Positions 36,611 to 45,657 of a stretch of 64,000 bases of DNA are shown here, piece after piece (the first letter of the stretch is position 1; each line of letters begins with the position of its first letter). The notes under the pieces are model-generated. The model saw nothing but the letters and a program-made list of their open reading frames with translations, was not told the origin of the DNA and ran no database searches. The stretch comes from Alphaproteobacteria bacterium (GTDB lineage: Bacteria > Pseudomonadota > Alphaproteobacteria > Rhizobiales > Rhizobiaceae). Location of the stretch: assembly GCA_016861165.1 (NCBI GenBank), contig BOKV01000013.1, positions 1-64,000 of the forward strand. The letters are read 5' to 3'. The position numbers and the translations under genes are program-made.

Positions 36611-37606
36611 ATGCTTCCCACGCCAAGGAAAGCGGTGACACTTCGACTGTGCGGCCCGCGCGGCTTTTGCGCCGGTGTCGATCGCGCCATCCAGATCGTC
36701 GTGCTGGCGCTCAAGAAATACGGCGCACCCGTCTATGTGCGCCACGAGATCGTACACAACCGCTATGTCGTCGAGGGACTGGTGGCGCGCGGGGCCGTCT
36801 TCGTGCGCGAGCTCGATGAGATTCCGCCGACCCGCCAGCCGGTGATCTTTTCTGCTCATGGCGTGCCGAAATCGGTGCCGGCGCAGGCCGAACGCCTCAA
36901 CCTCGTCTATCTCGACGCCACCTGTCCGCTCGTCTCCAAGGTCCACAAGCAGGCGCTGCGCCACGTCAGGCAGGGCCGCCACGTGCTGCTGGTCGGCCAT
37001 GCTGGCCATCCTGAGGTGATCGGCACCATGGGGCAGCTGCCGCGGGGCGCCATCACGCTGGTCGAGACCGAGGCCGACGCGGCGGCCTTCGAGGCGCGGG
37101 GCCGGGCGCTCGGCTATGTCACCCAGACCACCCTGTCGGTCGACGACACCGCCGCCATTGTCGGCCGGCTGCGCCGCCGTTTTCCCGATCTGGCCGACCC
37201 GGCCGCCGAATCGATCTGCTATGCGACGACCAACCGCCAGGAGGCGGTCAAGCTGGCCGCGCCGGGCGCCGATCACTTCCTTGTCGTCGGCGCCCCGAAC
37301 TCGTCCAATTCGCGCCGCCTGGTCGAAGTGGCGCTGCGCGCCGGCGCCCGCAAGGCCGTGCTGGTGCAGACCGCGCGCGACATCCCATGGCACGAGGTCG
37401 AGGCCGCCGGTATCATCGGCCTGTCGGCCGGCGCCTCGGCTCCGGAAATCCTGGTCGAGGAGATCATCGAGGCTTTCCGGGCGCGCTTCGATACCCGCAT
37501 CGAACTGGCCGAGGCGGCGGTCGAGGACGAGATGTTCCCGGTCATGCGCTCGCTGCGCGAGGTGTCGCTCGACCGGATTGACATGGCCTTTGTCAACGGC
37601 GGGTGA
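36611..37606 (+). CDS. ispH: 4-hydroxy-3-methylbut-2-enyl diphosphate reductase
   Basis: A 331-residue iron-sulfur enzyme, the last step of the methylerythritol phosphate pathway to IPP and DMAPP. The three 4Fe-4S-binding Cys are in [17 protein letters not shown] and [10 protein letters not shown], and the catalytic Glu lies in [17 protein letters not shown] and [10 protein letters not shown] close the active site. It follows SURF1 with 31 bases between; thrB begins 12 bases after it. No strong ribosome site precedes the ATG, so translation may depend on coupling. Confidence 0.95.
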   Translation: MLPTPRKAVTLRLCGPRGFCAGVDRAIQIVVLALKKYGAPVYVRHEIVHNRYVVEGLVARGAVFVRELDEIPPTRQPVIFSAHGVPKSVPAQAERLNLVYLDATCPLVSKVHKQALRHVRQGRHVLLVGHAGHPEVIGTMGQLPRGAITLVETEADAAAFEARGRALGYVTQTTLSVDDTAAIVGRLRRRFPDLADPAAESICYATTNRQEAVKLAAPGADHFLVVGAPNSSNSRRLVEVALRAGARKAVLVQTARDIPWHEVEAAGIIGLSAGASAPEILVEEIIEAFRARFDTRIELAEAAVEDEMFPVMRSLREVSLDRIDMAFVNGG

Positions 37607-37617
37607 GCGGCGGCATC

Positions 37618-38610
37618 ATGGCAGTCTATACCGACATCCGCGACGACGAGCTGCACGCCTGGCTGGCGCGCTACGACATCGGCGGCCTGCACGCGCTGAA
37701 AGGCATCGCCGAGGGGGTTGAGAACTCCAACTATCTGCTGTCGACCGATGCCGGGCTGTTCATCCTCACCCTCTACGAGAAGCGTGTCGCCCGCGAGGAC
37801 CTGCCGTTCTTTCTGGGCCTGATGGAGCATCTGGCCGCCCGCGGCATCAACTGCCCGCGCCCTGTGCCGATGCGCTCGGGCGAGATGCTGGGCACGCTCG
37901 CCGGCCGGCCGGCAGCGATCGTCACCTATCTCGACGGCGTGTCGGTGCGCCGGCCGACGCCGCGCCATTGCCGCCAGGTCGGCGAGGTGCTGGCCGCCAT
38001 GCACCTGGCCGGCGCCGATTTCGCCCCGCGCCGGCCGAACGCGCTGTCGCTTGCCGGCTGGCCACCGCTGTTCGACAGGTGCGCGGCGCGGGCCGACGAG
38101 GTCGAGCCCGGCCTGCGTGATCTGATCGCCGCCGAGCTCGCCTGGCTTGGCCGCCACTGGCCTGTCGGCCTGCCGGCCGGGGTCATCCATGCCGACCTGT
38201 TCCGCGACAATGTCTTCTTCCTGAAGGACCGGCTGTCCGGCGTCATCGATTTCTATTTCGCCTGCAACGACCTCTATGCCTATGACGTGGCGATCTGCAT
38301 GAATGCCTGGTGCTTCGAGCCAGACTGGTCGTTCAACGTCACCAAGGCGCGCGCCCTGCTTGAGGGCTACACCGCGCGCCGGCCGCTCGGCAGGGCCGAA
38401 TACGACGCCCTGCCGGTGCTGTCGCGCGGTTCGGCCCTGCGCTTCCTGCTGACGCGGCTGCACGACTGGCTCAACGTGCCGCCCGGCGCCCTGGTCGTTC
38501 CGCACGATCCGCGCGAATATCTGGCCAGGCTCCGCTTCCACCAGGGCATCACCGAGGCCGGCGCCTACGGACTCGACTACGCGGCCGAAGCCGGGATGGC
38601 ACGAACGTGA
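37618..38610 (+). CDS. thrB: Homoserine kinase (APH-fold ThrB)
   Basis: A 330-residue kinase of the aminoglycoside phosphotransferase fold, the type of ThrB used in alphaproteobacteria. It has the N-terminal [22 protein letters not shown] and [15 protein letters not shown], the Brenner-like [14 protein letters not shown] (catalytic Asp), and [24 protein letters not shown] with the metal Asp. It phosphorylates homoserine for threonine synthase, whose gene (thrC) lies at 47.8-49.2 kb. The last bases overlap rnhA (GTGA). Confidence 0.93.
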   Translation: MAVYTDIRDDELHAWLARYDIGGLHALKGIAEGVENSNYLLSTDAGLFILTLYEKRVAREDLPFFLGLMEHLAARGINCPRPVPMRSGEMLGTLAGRPAAIVTYLDGVSVRRPTPRHCRQVGEVLAAMHLAGADFAPRRPNALSLAGWPPLFDRCAARADEVEPGLRDLIAAELAWLGRHWPVGLPAGVIHADLFRDNVFFLKDRLSGVIDFYFACNDLYAYDVAICMNAWCFEPDWSFNVTKARALLEGYTARRPLGRAEYDALPVLSRGSALRFLLTRLHDWLNVPPGALVVPHDPREYLARLRFHQGITEAGAYGLDYAAEAGMART

Positions 38611-39077
38611 GCGGAATCGTCGAGATCTGGACCGACGGCGCCTGCTCGGGCAACCCCGGGCCGGGCGGCTGGGGTGTGCTGATGCGTTACAATGGCCACG
38701 AACGGCAGCTGTCTGGCGGCGAGTCGCAGACGACCAACAACCGCATGGAACTCACCGCCGCCATCCGCGCGCTGTCGGCGCTCAAGCGCCGGTGCACGGT
38801 GCATGTCCACACCGATTCGCAATATGTGCGCGGCGGCGTCACCGGCTGGATCGAGACGTGGAAGAAGAACGGCTGGAAGACCTCGGCGAAAAAGCCGGTC
38901 AAGAACGAGGACCTGTGGCGCGAGCTGGACTCGGCGGCCGGGCGCCACCACATCGTCTGGCACTGGGTGAGGGGTCACGCCGGCCACACTGAGAACGAAA
39001 AGGCGGACGAACTTGCTCGCGCCGGCATGGCGCCGTTCATGGACAAGCGGCGTGGGGCAGAGAACGGGCGGTCATGA
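38607..39077 (+). CDS. rnhA: Ribonuclease HI
   Basis: A 156-residue RNase H1. Active-site residues: Asp of [16 protein letters not shown], Glu of [10 protein letters not shown], Asp of [15 protein letters not shown] and Asp of [10 protein letters not shown]. It removes RNA from RNA-DNA hybrids. The GTG start overlaps the thrB stop, and its own stop overlaps the next start (ATGA), so these genes form one translational unit. Confidence 0.96.
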   Translation: MSGIVEIWTDGACSGNPGPGGWGVLMRYNGHERQLSGGESQTTNNRMELTAAIRALSALKRRCTVHVHTDSQYVRGGVTGWIETWKKNGWKTSAKKPVKNEDLWRELDSAAGRHHIVWHWVRGHAGHTENEKADELARAGMAPFMDKRRGAENGRS

Positions 39078-39694
39078 CGCAGGACTGCGGACCATCGGCA
39101 CGGCTTGACGACCGGCGCGCGGCGACCGGCCTGGCGCCGCTGCTGGCAAGGACCTGGCTGGCGCTCGCTTCCGTCCTGCTCCTGCAGGCGGCGGCGCTGC
39201 TGGCCATGGGCCGGCCGCTCATCTGCCCCTGCGGCTATGTCCGCCTCTGGTATGGCGAGATCGGCACGCCGGAGAATTCGCAGCATCTGGTCGACTGGTG
39301 GACCTACATGCACATCCTCTACGGCGTCGCGCTGTTCGTGGTGCTGGGGCTCATCCTGCCGTCGATGTCCGTCGGCCAGCGCCTGCTTATCGTCGCCGCG
39401 CTGGCGCTCGGCTGGGAGGTGCTGGAGAACACCCCGTTCATCATCGAGCGCTACCGCCAGGGAGCGCTGGCCATGTCCTATTCCGGCGACAGCATCGTCA
39501 ACTCGCTGGTCGACACGCTGGCGACGCTGGCCGGCTACCTGCTCGCTGCCGCGATCCCGGTCCGCGTCGTCATCGTCGGCGCCGTGCTGGCCGAGCTGCT
39601 GTCGGTCTATCTGATCCGCGACAACCTGCTGCTCAATGCGGTCCAACTCGTCTACCCGACCGAAACGGTATCGCGCTGGCAGGTCGGCCAGTAG
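39074..39694 (+). CDS. DUF2585 (UPF0314) membrane protein
   Basis: A 206-residue membrane protein with four to five helices. Characteristic features are [27 protein letters not shown], the histidine-bearing [13 protein letters not shown] and [17 protein letters not shown], then [22 protein letters not shown]. This family is nearly restricted to Hyphomicrobiales and has no known function. It is coupled to rnhA by a 4-base overlap. Confidence 0.85.
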   Translation: MTQDCGPSARLDDRRAATGLAPLLARTWLALASVLLLQAAALLAMGRPLICPCGYVRLWYGEIGTPENSQHLVDWWTYMHILYGVALFVVLGLILPSMSVGQRLLIVAALALGWEVLENTPFIIERYRQGALAMSYSGDSIVNSLVDTLATLAGYLLAAAIPVRVVIVGAVLAELLSVYLIRDNLLLNAVQLVYPTETVSRWQVGQ

Positions 39695-39706
39695 CCGCCA
39701 GCCACC

Positions 39707-40195
39707 TCACAGTTGCTCAAGGATGCGCGCCGCGCCGGACATTTCGGTGGTGCCGGCCTTCTCCTCGATGTTGAGCTTTCGGACGACGCCGTCCTCGACG
39801 ATCATCGACCAGCGCTTCGACAGCAGGCCCAGCCCCGGCGGCGGCGTCAGCGTGGCGACGAGCCCCATCGCCTTGGTGAATTCGGCGCTGGCGTCGGCGA
39901 GGAACAGGATCTTGCCCTCGGCCTTGGACGCCTTGGCCCAGGCGTCCATCACCCAGACATCGTTGATGGCGACGACGGCGATTGCATCGACGCCCCTGGC
40001 CTTGATCGTTTCCGACTGCTCGACGAAGCCGGGCAGGTGGTTGCGGTGGCAGGTCGGCGAGAACGGGATCGGCACGGCGAACAGGACGATCTTCTTGCCG
40101 GCGAATATTTCGGGCGTGGTGATCGTCTGCGGTCCGTTCTCGCCCATGATCCTGAGGGTCGCCTGCGGCAGCCTGTCGCCGACTGCAATGGTCAT
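39707..40195 (-). CDS. Peroxiredoxin (Prx5/type II family)
   Basis: A 162-residue thiol peroxidase. The peroxidatic Cys is in VPIPFSPTCHRNHLPGF, the Prx5 version of the active site with the upstream Pro and Thr. GVDAIAVVAINDVWVMDAW and RWSMIVEDGVVRKLNIEE are typical as well. It reduces hydrogen peroxide and alkyl hydroperoxides in the cytosol. Only one Cys is visible, so a 1-Cys, glutathione- or glutaredoxin-dependent mechanism is likely. It converges on the DUF2585 gene. Confidence 0.93.
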   Translation of the reverse strand: MTIAVGDRLPQATLRIMGENGPQTITTPEIFAGKKIVLFAVPIPFSPTCHRNHLPGFVEQSETIKARGVDAIAVVAINDVWVMDAWAKASKAEGKILFLADASAEFTKAMGLVATLTPPPGLGLLSKRWSMIVEDGVVRKLNIEEKAGTTEMSGAARILEQL

Positions 40196-40318
40196 GTCAT
40201 CTGCTCCGGATGGATTGAAGGATGGCCAGGGTGGGGCAGCGCGACCGCCGCCGGCGCTCTCCTTATAGCGGCGCCGGCGGGAATATCGAGGGGCAATTCC
40301 GCTGTCGATCGCCGCAAT

Positions 40319-41131
40319 TCAGCGCTCGGGCGCGAGCCACTGCTCGATGCCCCTGCCGCCCTGGACCAGGGTGAAGCGCAGCCGGGTGGCGGCGACGTCG
40401 GTGCCGGCCGGGACGCGGGAGAGGTCGAGGCGGAAGCGACGCTGGCGGCCCTCGCTCGCCAGGGCCACTGCCGGCAGCAGGCGCCACTGCGCCGGCCCCT
40501 CGACGAACAGTTCGGCCCCGGCCGCTTCGTCGGGCACTTGCGCGGTGATGTCGAGCCGATCGGCCGTGGCGGTCGCCTTTTCGACCCGGAAGTCGGGGTC
40601 CGGCGCGCCGGGCAGCGCCAGCGCCGCCTCGATCGCGACGCGCGCGGCCAGCGCGTCGGAGGCCATCAGCGCCCCAAACGGTATCTCGAAATGCGCCGTC
40701 GCCGGGATGCAGATTTCCTCGCACACGCCGGCCAGCAGGTCGAGGCGAATGACGCCGTCGGGCGCCAGCGCCGACACCGTCCCGTCGAAGGTGAACAGCA
40801 CGCGGTCGCGGTAGCCGACGAAATCGGTCTCGGACAGCACGACATGCTCGGGCACGGGAAAGGCCACCTCGCCGGCGACGAAGTGGCGCGAGCCGGAGAA
40901 GTCGAAGCGCGGCGGGATGCCGGAGGCGCCAGGCTCGCGCCAGTAGGTCTTCCAGCCGGGGTCGAGCGCGAACTCGACCACTCCGGAAACCTTCGTCGTC
41001 GCCGGATCGAGGCTCGCCAGCATCCGCGCCCTGCCGCCGCCGAGATCCTGCCAGTCGGAGCTGGCGGCCCGCGCCGATGGCGCGGCGGCGATCAGCAGCA
41101 GGGCGGCGACGATCCTGGCAAGGGCAAGCAT
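40319..41131 (-). CDS. Periplasmic protein with N-terminal DsbD-like domain
   Basis: A 270-residue exported protein (signal peptide MLALARIVAALLLIAAAPSARA) similar to the alpha domain of DsbD: WKTYWREPGASGIPPRFDFSGS, then LLAGVCEEICIPATAHFEIP with the reactive Cys pair in CEEIC. It lacks the membrane and thioredoxin parts of DsbD. Proteins of this kind probably relay electrons to other periplasmic thiol proteins, which is an inference. It is divergent from yqgE, with 174 bases between. Confidence 0.83.
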   Translation of the reverse strand: MLALARIVAALLLIAAAPSARAASSDWQDLGGGRARMLASLDPATTKVSGVVEFALDPGWKTYWREPGASGIPPRFDFSGSRHFVAGEVAFPVPEHVVLSETDFVGYRDRVLFTFDGTVSALAPDGVIRLDLLAGVCEEICIPATAHFEIPFGALMASDALAARVAIEAALALPGAPDPDFRVEKATATADRLDITAQVPDEAAGAELFVEGPAQWRLLPAVALASEGRQRRFRLDLSRVPAGTDVAATRLRFTLVQGGRGIEQWLAPER

Positions 41132-41305
41132 GTCCGACTGTTAGCCGGTCGTGGCCGCGATTGCGACGGTGCGGGGCCACACGCCGTTTCATATTTTGGT
41201 GAACAACCCGGCCTGCACGTTGTTTGGAAACGGCTTCACCGCCGCCGCCAAACCGACTAACGTGGCGGCGAAGGTGTTTTCCAACGGGTTGGGCCGGATG
41301 GGGCG

Positions 41306-41905
41306 ATGGCGCGTCTGATGAAGCAAGCGATGCAGACCCTCGAAGGCCAGTTGCTGATCGCCATGCCCAACATGGGCGACCCGCGCTTCGAGCGCACGGT
41401 CATCTTTCTGTGCGCCCACTCGCGCGAAGGCGCCATGGGTTTCGTCATCAACCGCACCATGGACCGGCCCAGCATTCCCGACTTCCTCAAGCAGCTCAAC
41501 ATCATTGCCGACGGCGAGGAAGATACCATTTCCGAGGAGCTGCGCCGCATGCCGCTGCACATGGGCGGCCCGGTCGAACCGGGTCGCGGCTTCGTGCTGC
41601 ACTCCCCCGACTACCGCGCCGAATCGACGCTGCGCATCGACGAGGAAGTGTCGCTGACGGCGACGCTCGAGATTCTGCGCGCCATCGCCGTCGGCCGCGG
41701 ACCGCGGGCCGCCCTGCTGACGCTCGGCTATTCCGGCTGGGCCGGCGGCCAGCTCGAGGAGGAGATCGTCTCCAACGGCTGGCTGACCTCGTCGAGCGAT
41801 CCGGAACTGCTGTTCGATCCCGCCAACGACACCAAATACGATCGCGCGCTGCAGCGTCTCGGCATCAACCCCAGCCTGCTGTCGGGCGAGGCCGGCCACG
41901 CCTGA
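41306..41905 (+). CDS. YqgE/AlgH-family protein
   Basis: A 199-residue cytosolic protein of the UPF0301 family. It has LEGQLLIAMPNMGDPRFERTVIFLCAHSREGAMGFVINR, MGGPVEPGRGFVLHS and LGYSGWAGGQLEEEIVSNGWL, all family hallmarks. The family appears in alginate regulation in Pseudomonas but its molecular function is unknown. The ATG at 41306 (MARLMKQ) fits the usual N-terminus. Confidence 0.92.
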   Translation: MARLMKQAMQTLEGQLLIAMPNMGDPRFERTVIFLCAHSREGAMGFVINRTMDRPSIPDFLKQLNIIADGEEDTISEELRRMPLHMGGPVEPGRGFVLHSPDYRAESTLRIDEEVSLTATLEILRAIAVGRGPRAALLTLGYSGWAGGQLEEEIVSNGWLTSSSDPELLFDPANDTKYDRALQRLGINPSLLSGEAGHA

Positions 41906-41933
41906 CCGTCGTCACATCGGCAATGGATGAGCG

Positions 41934-44834
41934 CTATTGCCCGGCCAGGCGGTATTCCTGGCTCACCATCTGCGCCGCCTCGTGCTGGTCCATCGCCTCG
42001 CCGAACAGGTAGCCCTGGCCGCATTCGCAGCCGAGTTGCAGCAGGTCGGTCACGTCGGATTCGAACTCGATCCCCTCGGCGATCAGCCGCTTGCCGAGCC
42101 CGTGCGCCATGGCGGCGATCGCGCGCAGCACCACCAGGCGCTCCTTCTTCTCGCGCGCCAGCACGAAGGACTGGTCGATCTTGATGGTATCGAAGGGGAA
42201 GCGCATCACATAGGCGAGGCTCGAATAGCCGGTGCCGAAATCGTCCATCGACAGGCCGACGCCGAGCGCCCTGATGCGGTTCAGCACCTCGATGGCGCCC
42301 TCCGGGTTCTCCATGACCAGGCTCTCGGTCAGTTCGATGCGCAGCATCGAGGCGGGCAGGGTGGAGCGTTTCAGCACGCCGGCGATGTCGGCGACGATGT
42401 CGTGGCGCAGGATTTCGCGGCTAGAGATGTTGACGCTGACAAACAGGCCGGGATTGCCGCTCGCCTCGGCGATCTTGCGGATGTCGCGGGCGGCGGTGTC
42501 GAGCACGTGGCGGCCGATGCCGTTGATCAGGCCCGAGCCTTCCGCCGCGGGGATGAAATCGGCCGGCGAGACATTGCCGAGCCGCGGATGCTGCCAGCGG
42601 ATCAGCGCCTCGAAGCCGGCGATCGACCGGTCGGCGAGGCGGACGATCGGCTGGTACAATACCGAAATCTGCCCGCGCTTGATCGCCTCCCTGAGTTCCT
42701 CGATCAGCACGGTCGTCTCGTCTTTGCCGGAGCGGAAGGCCGGGCGGAACGGCTCGATGCGGTTGCCGCCGAAACGCCGGGCATGCAGCATCGCCAGTTC
42801 GGCGTCGCGCATCAGTCCGGCGGCGTCGCGGTGCTCGGCCGTCCAGGTGGCGATGCCGATCGATGCCGTCAGTTCGATCTGCTGGCCGGCGAACTGGATC
42901 GGTGCCTTGAGCGAACGGCGGATCGAATCGGCGAAGGCGGCGATCTTGTCGGGCGTCGTTTCCGACACCAGCAGGATGGCGAACTGGTCGCCGCCGAGCC
43001 GCGCCAGGCTGTCGCCGTCGCGCAGCAGCCGCATCAGCCGCCGCGCCACAGTGAGCAGGATGGTATCGCCGACGCCGAAGCCGAGCTTGGCGTTGATCTC
43101 GCGGAAATGGTCGATGTTGACATGGAAGATGGAAGGCCGCGCCGCCGCGTTACGCCGCGTCAGGCTGATCGCCGTGTCGAGCCGGCCGACCAGGAGCTGC
43201 CGGTTTTCGAGCCCGGTCAGGTTGTCGTGCACGCTGTCGAACAGCAGCCGCTCCTCGGCGTTCTTCACGTCGGTGACGTCGACGACCGTGCCGACGCAGC
43301 GGATGACCTCGCCGTCCATGCCGAGCAGGGGCCTTCCGCGCAGGTCGAACCAGTGGTACTGGCCGCTCTCGCTGCGCAGCCGGAAGGTCTGTGCAACCCG
43401 GCCGCGCTTGTGTTCGGCGATCGCGTCGAGCGTCGCCCGGAAGCGGTCGCGGTCGTTGGGGTGGAGCAGGTTGATCCAGTTCTTGACCGGGCCGTTGAGC
43501 GCTCGCTCGTCAAGTCCGAGCGCCAGCGCCGCCTCCGGCCCGGTGTGGATGAAGTCGCGGGTGGCGTCCCAGTCCCAGATCGTGTAGCCGGCGCCCGTCA
43601 GCGCCAGCGCCTGGCGCTCGGCATCGCTGACCAGGCCCTGCGCCAGCGCCCCGCCGGCGAAGGCGTGCTGCATGACGGTGAAGCCGAGCAGCATGACCAG
43701 CAGCACCAGTCCGCCGGCCAGCGCCGGCTGGATGATGTCGTTCGACAGCCGCCCCGTCACCGTCAGCCAGGCGCCGAACAGCCAGGCGACCATCAGGATC
43801 CAGGTCGGGATCAGCATCACCGCCTTGTCGTAGCGATGCAGCGACATGTAGACGATCAGCCCGGCGCCGGCGATGCCGGTGGCACCGAAGGAGACCCGCG
43901 CGATGCCGGCGGCGATGTCCGGCAGGGCGACCGCCACGCCGAGCAGGATGATCAGCGACAGCAGCCAGCCGAGCGCCACCGTCGAAAAGTGCGAGTGCCA
44001 GCGGTTGAGGTTCAGATAGGTGTAGATGAAAATGATCAGCGTGGCGGCGAGGAAGACCTCGGTTCCCGCCCGCCACACCGGCAGGCTCGCCGTGTTGATG
44101 GCGAGGATGCGGTCCCAGAAGCCGAAGTCGACGCAGACATAGGCGAGCACGCCCCACGCCAGCGCCGCCGTGGCCGGAAACACCGCCGTGCCCTTGACGA
44201 CGAACAGGATGGTCAGAAACACCGCCAGCAGGCCCGAGATGCCGAGCACGATGCCGCGATAGAGCGTGTAGGAGTTGACCGTGTCCTTGTAGGCGTCCGG
44301 GTCCCAGAGGTAGAGGCGCGGCAGCGTCGGCGACCGCAACTCGGCGACGAAGGTGACCACCGCGCCGGGGTCGAGCGTGACCAGGAAGGAATCGGCCTCG
44401 CGGTCGTCGGCGGGTTCCAGCGAGAAGCCCTCGCTCGGCGTGATCGTGGCGATGCGCGATGAATCGAGGTCTGGCCAGAATATGCCCGACCCGACCAGCC
44501 GGTAGTGCGGAGCGACGATGAGCCGGTCGAGCTGCTCGTTGGTGTTGTTGACGAGCGCGAACACCGCCCAGTGCGTCACCGCCTGCGGGTTCTTGGCGCG
44601 CACCTCGACGCGCCGCACGATGCCATCGCGGTCGGGCGCCGTCGACACGTTGAGGCTGTCGGACTCCTGATGATGGATTTCGGCGGCCGCCGTCAGGTCG
44701 ATCGCCGGCGCGTCGCGCGAGACCTGCACCGGCTCCAGCGCCCGGGCGGACAGGGCGGACAACAGCAGCCCGCAGAGCGCGGCAAGGCTCAGCAGGGCCA
44801 GGAGTTCGCGGTTGAAACGCAGGTGTGGTTTCAA
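41934..44834 (-). CDS. Membrane 7TM-sensor protein with PAS, degenerate GGDEF and EAL domains
   Basis: A 966-residue regulator of cyclic di-GMP. After a signal-like segment, a periplasmic 7TMR-DISM-like domain (about 35-170) is followed by 7 membrane helices (about 175-400), a PAS domain (about 410-530: GYTIWDWDATRDFI, GQYHWFDLRGRPL), a GGDEF domain and an EAL domain. The GGDEF signature is GGDQF (614-618), with the catalytic Glu replaced by Gln through one base (CAG). The EAL domain is complete: EALIRWQHP (from 742), ELTES, MDDFGTGYSSL, KIDQSF, AEGIE. Net activity is probably c-di-GMP hydrolysis with the GGDEF domain as GTP sensor, as known for similar proteins. Its ligand is unknown. Confidence 0.9.
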   Translation of the reverse strand: MKPHLRFNRELLALLSLAALCGLLLSALSARALEPVQVSRDAPAIDLTAAAEIHHQESDSLNVSTAPDRDGIVRRVEVRAKNPQAVTHWAVFALVNNTNEQLDRLIVAPHYRLVGSGIFWPDLDSSRIATITPSEGFSLEPADDREADSFLVTLDPGAVVTFVAELRSPTLPRLYLWDPDAYKDTVNSYTLYRGIVLGISGLLAVFLTILFVVKGTAVFPATAALAWGVLAYVCVDFGFWDRILAINTASLPVWRAGTEVFLAATLIIFIYTYLNLNRWHSHFSTVALGWLLSLIILLGVAVALPDIAAGIARVSFGATGIAGAGLIVYMSLHRYDKAVMLIPTWILMVAWLFGAWLTVTGRLSNDIIQPALAGGLVLLVMLLGFTVMQHAFAGGALAQGLVSDAERQALALTGAGYTIWDWDATRDFIHTGPEAALALGLDERALNGPVKNWINLLHPNDRDRFRATLDAIAEHKRGRVAQTFRLRSESGQYHWFDLRGRPLLGMDGEVIRCVGTVVDVTDVKNAEERLLFDSVHDNLTGLENRQLLVGRLDTAISLTRRNAAARPSIFHVNIDHFREINAKLGFGVGDTILLTVARRLMRLLRDGDSLARLGGDQFAILLVSETTPDKIAAFADSIRRSLKAPIQFAGQQIELTASIGIATWTAEHRDAAGLMRDAELAMLHARRFGGNRIEPFRPAFRSGKDETTVLIEELREAIKRGQISVLYQPIVRLADRSIAGFEALIRWQHPRLGNVSPADFIPAAEGSGLINGIGRHVLDTAARDIRKIAEASGNPGLFVSVNISSREILRHDIVADIAGVLKRSTLPASMLRIELTESLVMENPEGAIEVLNRIRALGVGLSMDDFGTGYSSLAYVMRFPFDTIKIDQSFVLAREKKERLVVLRAIAAMAHGLGKRLIAEGIEFESDVTDLLQLGCECGQGYLFGEAMDQHEAAQMVSQEYRLAGQ

Positions 44835-44890
44835 TGCCTTTGGCAGCGCTCTTCAGGTCGCGGTTTGACGTGCCTTAGACCACGAAAGCA

Positions 44891-44925
44891 GGCGCCAATC
44901 CAGCGGAATTGCTGGTTCCGGCGCC
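44891..44925. terminator. Hairpin downstream of the M16-GNAT pair
   Basis: GGCGCC (44891-44896) and GGCGCC (44920-44925) pair, with an inner CCAGC/GCTGG stem around the loop GGAATT. It lies between the GNAT stop (44981) and the EAL gene start (44834) on the minus strand, and so can end the upstream transcript. Confidence 0.45.
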
Positions 44926-44980
44926 CGCCCGCGGGGCCGCCTGGCGCGTTCACCCGGTGGCCATTTCGGCCCCGCCAGGC

Positions 44981-45652
44981 TCAGCGTGTCGGCGCGGTCG
45001 GCCGGACCCGCGCCGCCGCCCCGTCGCCCGCCGCCCACGCGCCCGATCCCGCACCGGCGGGCCACAGCTGTTCGAAGTCCTCGCGCAGCATGGCATAGAG
45101 CAGGTGGTCGCGGCGGCGGCCGTCGATCTCCAGATAGCCGCGCATCAGTCCCTCGCGCTTGAAGCCGAGACCCTCCAGCAGCCGGACCGACCGGGCGTTG
45201 TCGGGGATGCAGCCGGCCTCGACGCGCTCCAGCGCCATGGCACCGAAGGCCTGCGGCAGGATCATCGCCACGGCCCGTTTCATGTGGCCGTGCCCGGCAT
45301 GCTTTTGGCCCATCCAGTAGCCGAGCGAGCCGCTGCGCGCCGCGCCCATGCGCAGGTTGGAGAGGCTGAGGCCGCCGAGCAGCTCGCCGCCGGCGGAGAA
45401 CAGGAAATAGGTGTAGCCGGTGCCGGCCGCCGCCTCCGACTGGTAGCGGGCGAGGCGCCGCCGGTAGCCGGCCCGCGTCAGGTCGTCGGCCGGCCATCGC
45501 GGTTCCCACGGCGTCAGGAAGCCGGTGCTCTCGCTGCGCAGCCGCCGCCACTGGGCATAGTCGTCGCCTGTCGGAAAGCGCAGGACCAGGCCACCGGACG
45601 CGATTGGTGCCGGGTGATGGGCCGGCGGACTGAACAACCGCAGCCGCATCAT
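44981..45652 (-). CDS. RimJ/RimL-type GNAT acetyltransferase
   Basis: A 223-residue acetyltransferase of the RimJ/RimL group. Signatures are the N-terminal LVLRFPTGDDYAQWRRLR, the acetyl-CoA site GSLGYWMGQKHAGHGHMKRAVAMIL, and the C-terminal GCIPDNARSVRLLEGLGFKREGLMRGYLEIDGRRRDHLLYAML. RimJ/RimL modify N-termini of ribosomal proteins. It starts 5 bases after the M16 peptidase stop. Confidence 0.9.
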   Translation of the reverse strand: MMRLRLFSPPAHHPAPIASGGLVLRFPTGDDYAQWRRLRSESTGFLTPWEPRWPADDLTRAGYRRRLARYQSEAAAGTGYTYFLFSAGGELLGGLSLSNLRMGAARSGSLGYWMGQKHAGHGHMKRAVAMILPQAFGAMALERVEAGCIPDNARSVRLLEGLGFKREGLMRGYLEIDGRRRDHLLYAMLREDFEQLWPAGAGSGAWAAGDGAAARVRPTAPTR

Positions 45653-45657
45653 GGGCG

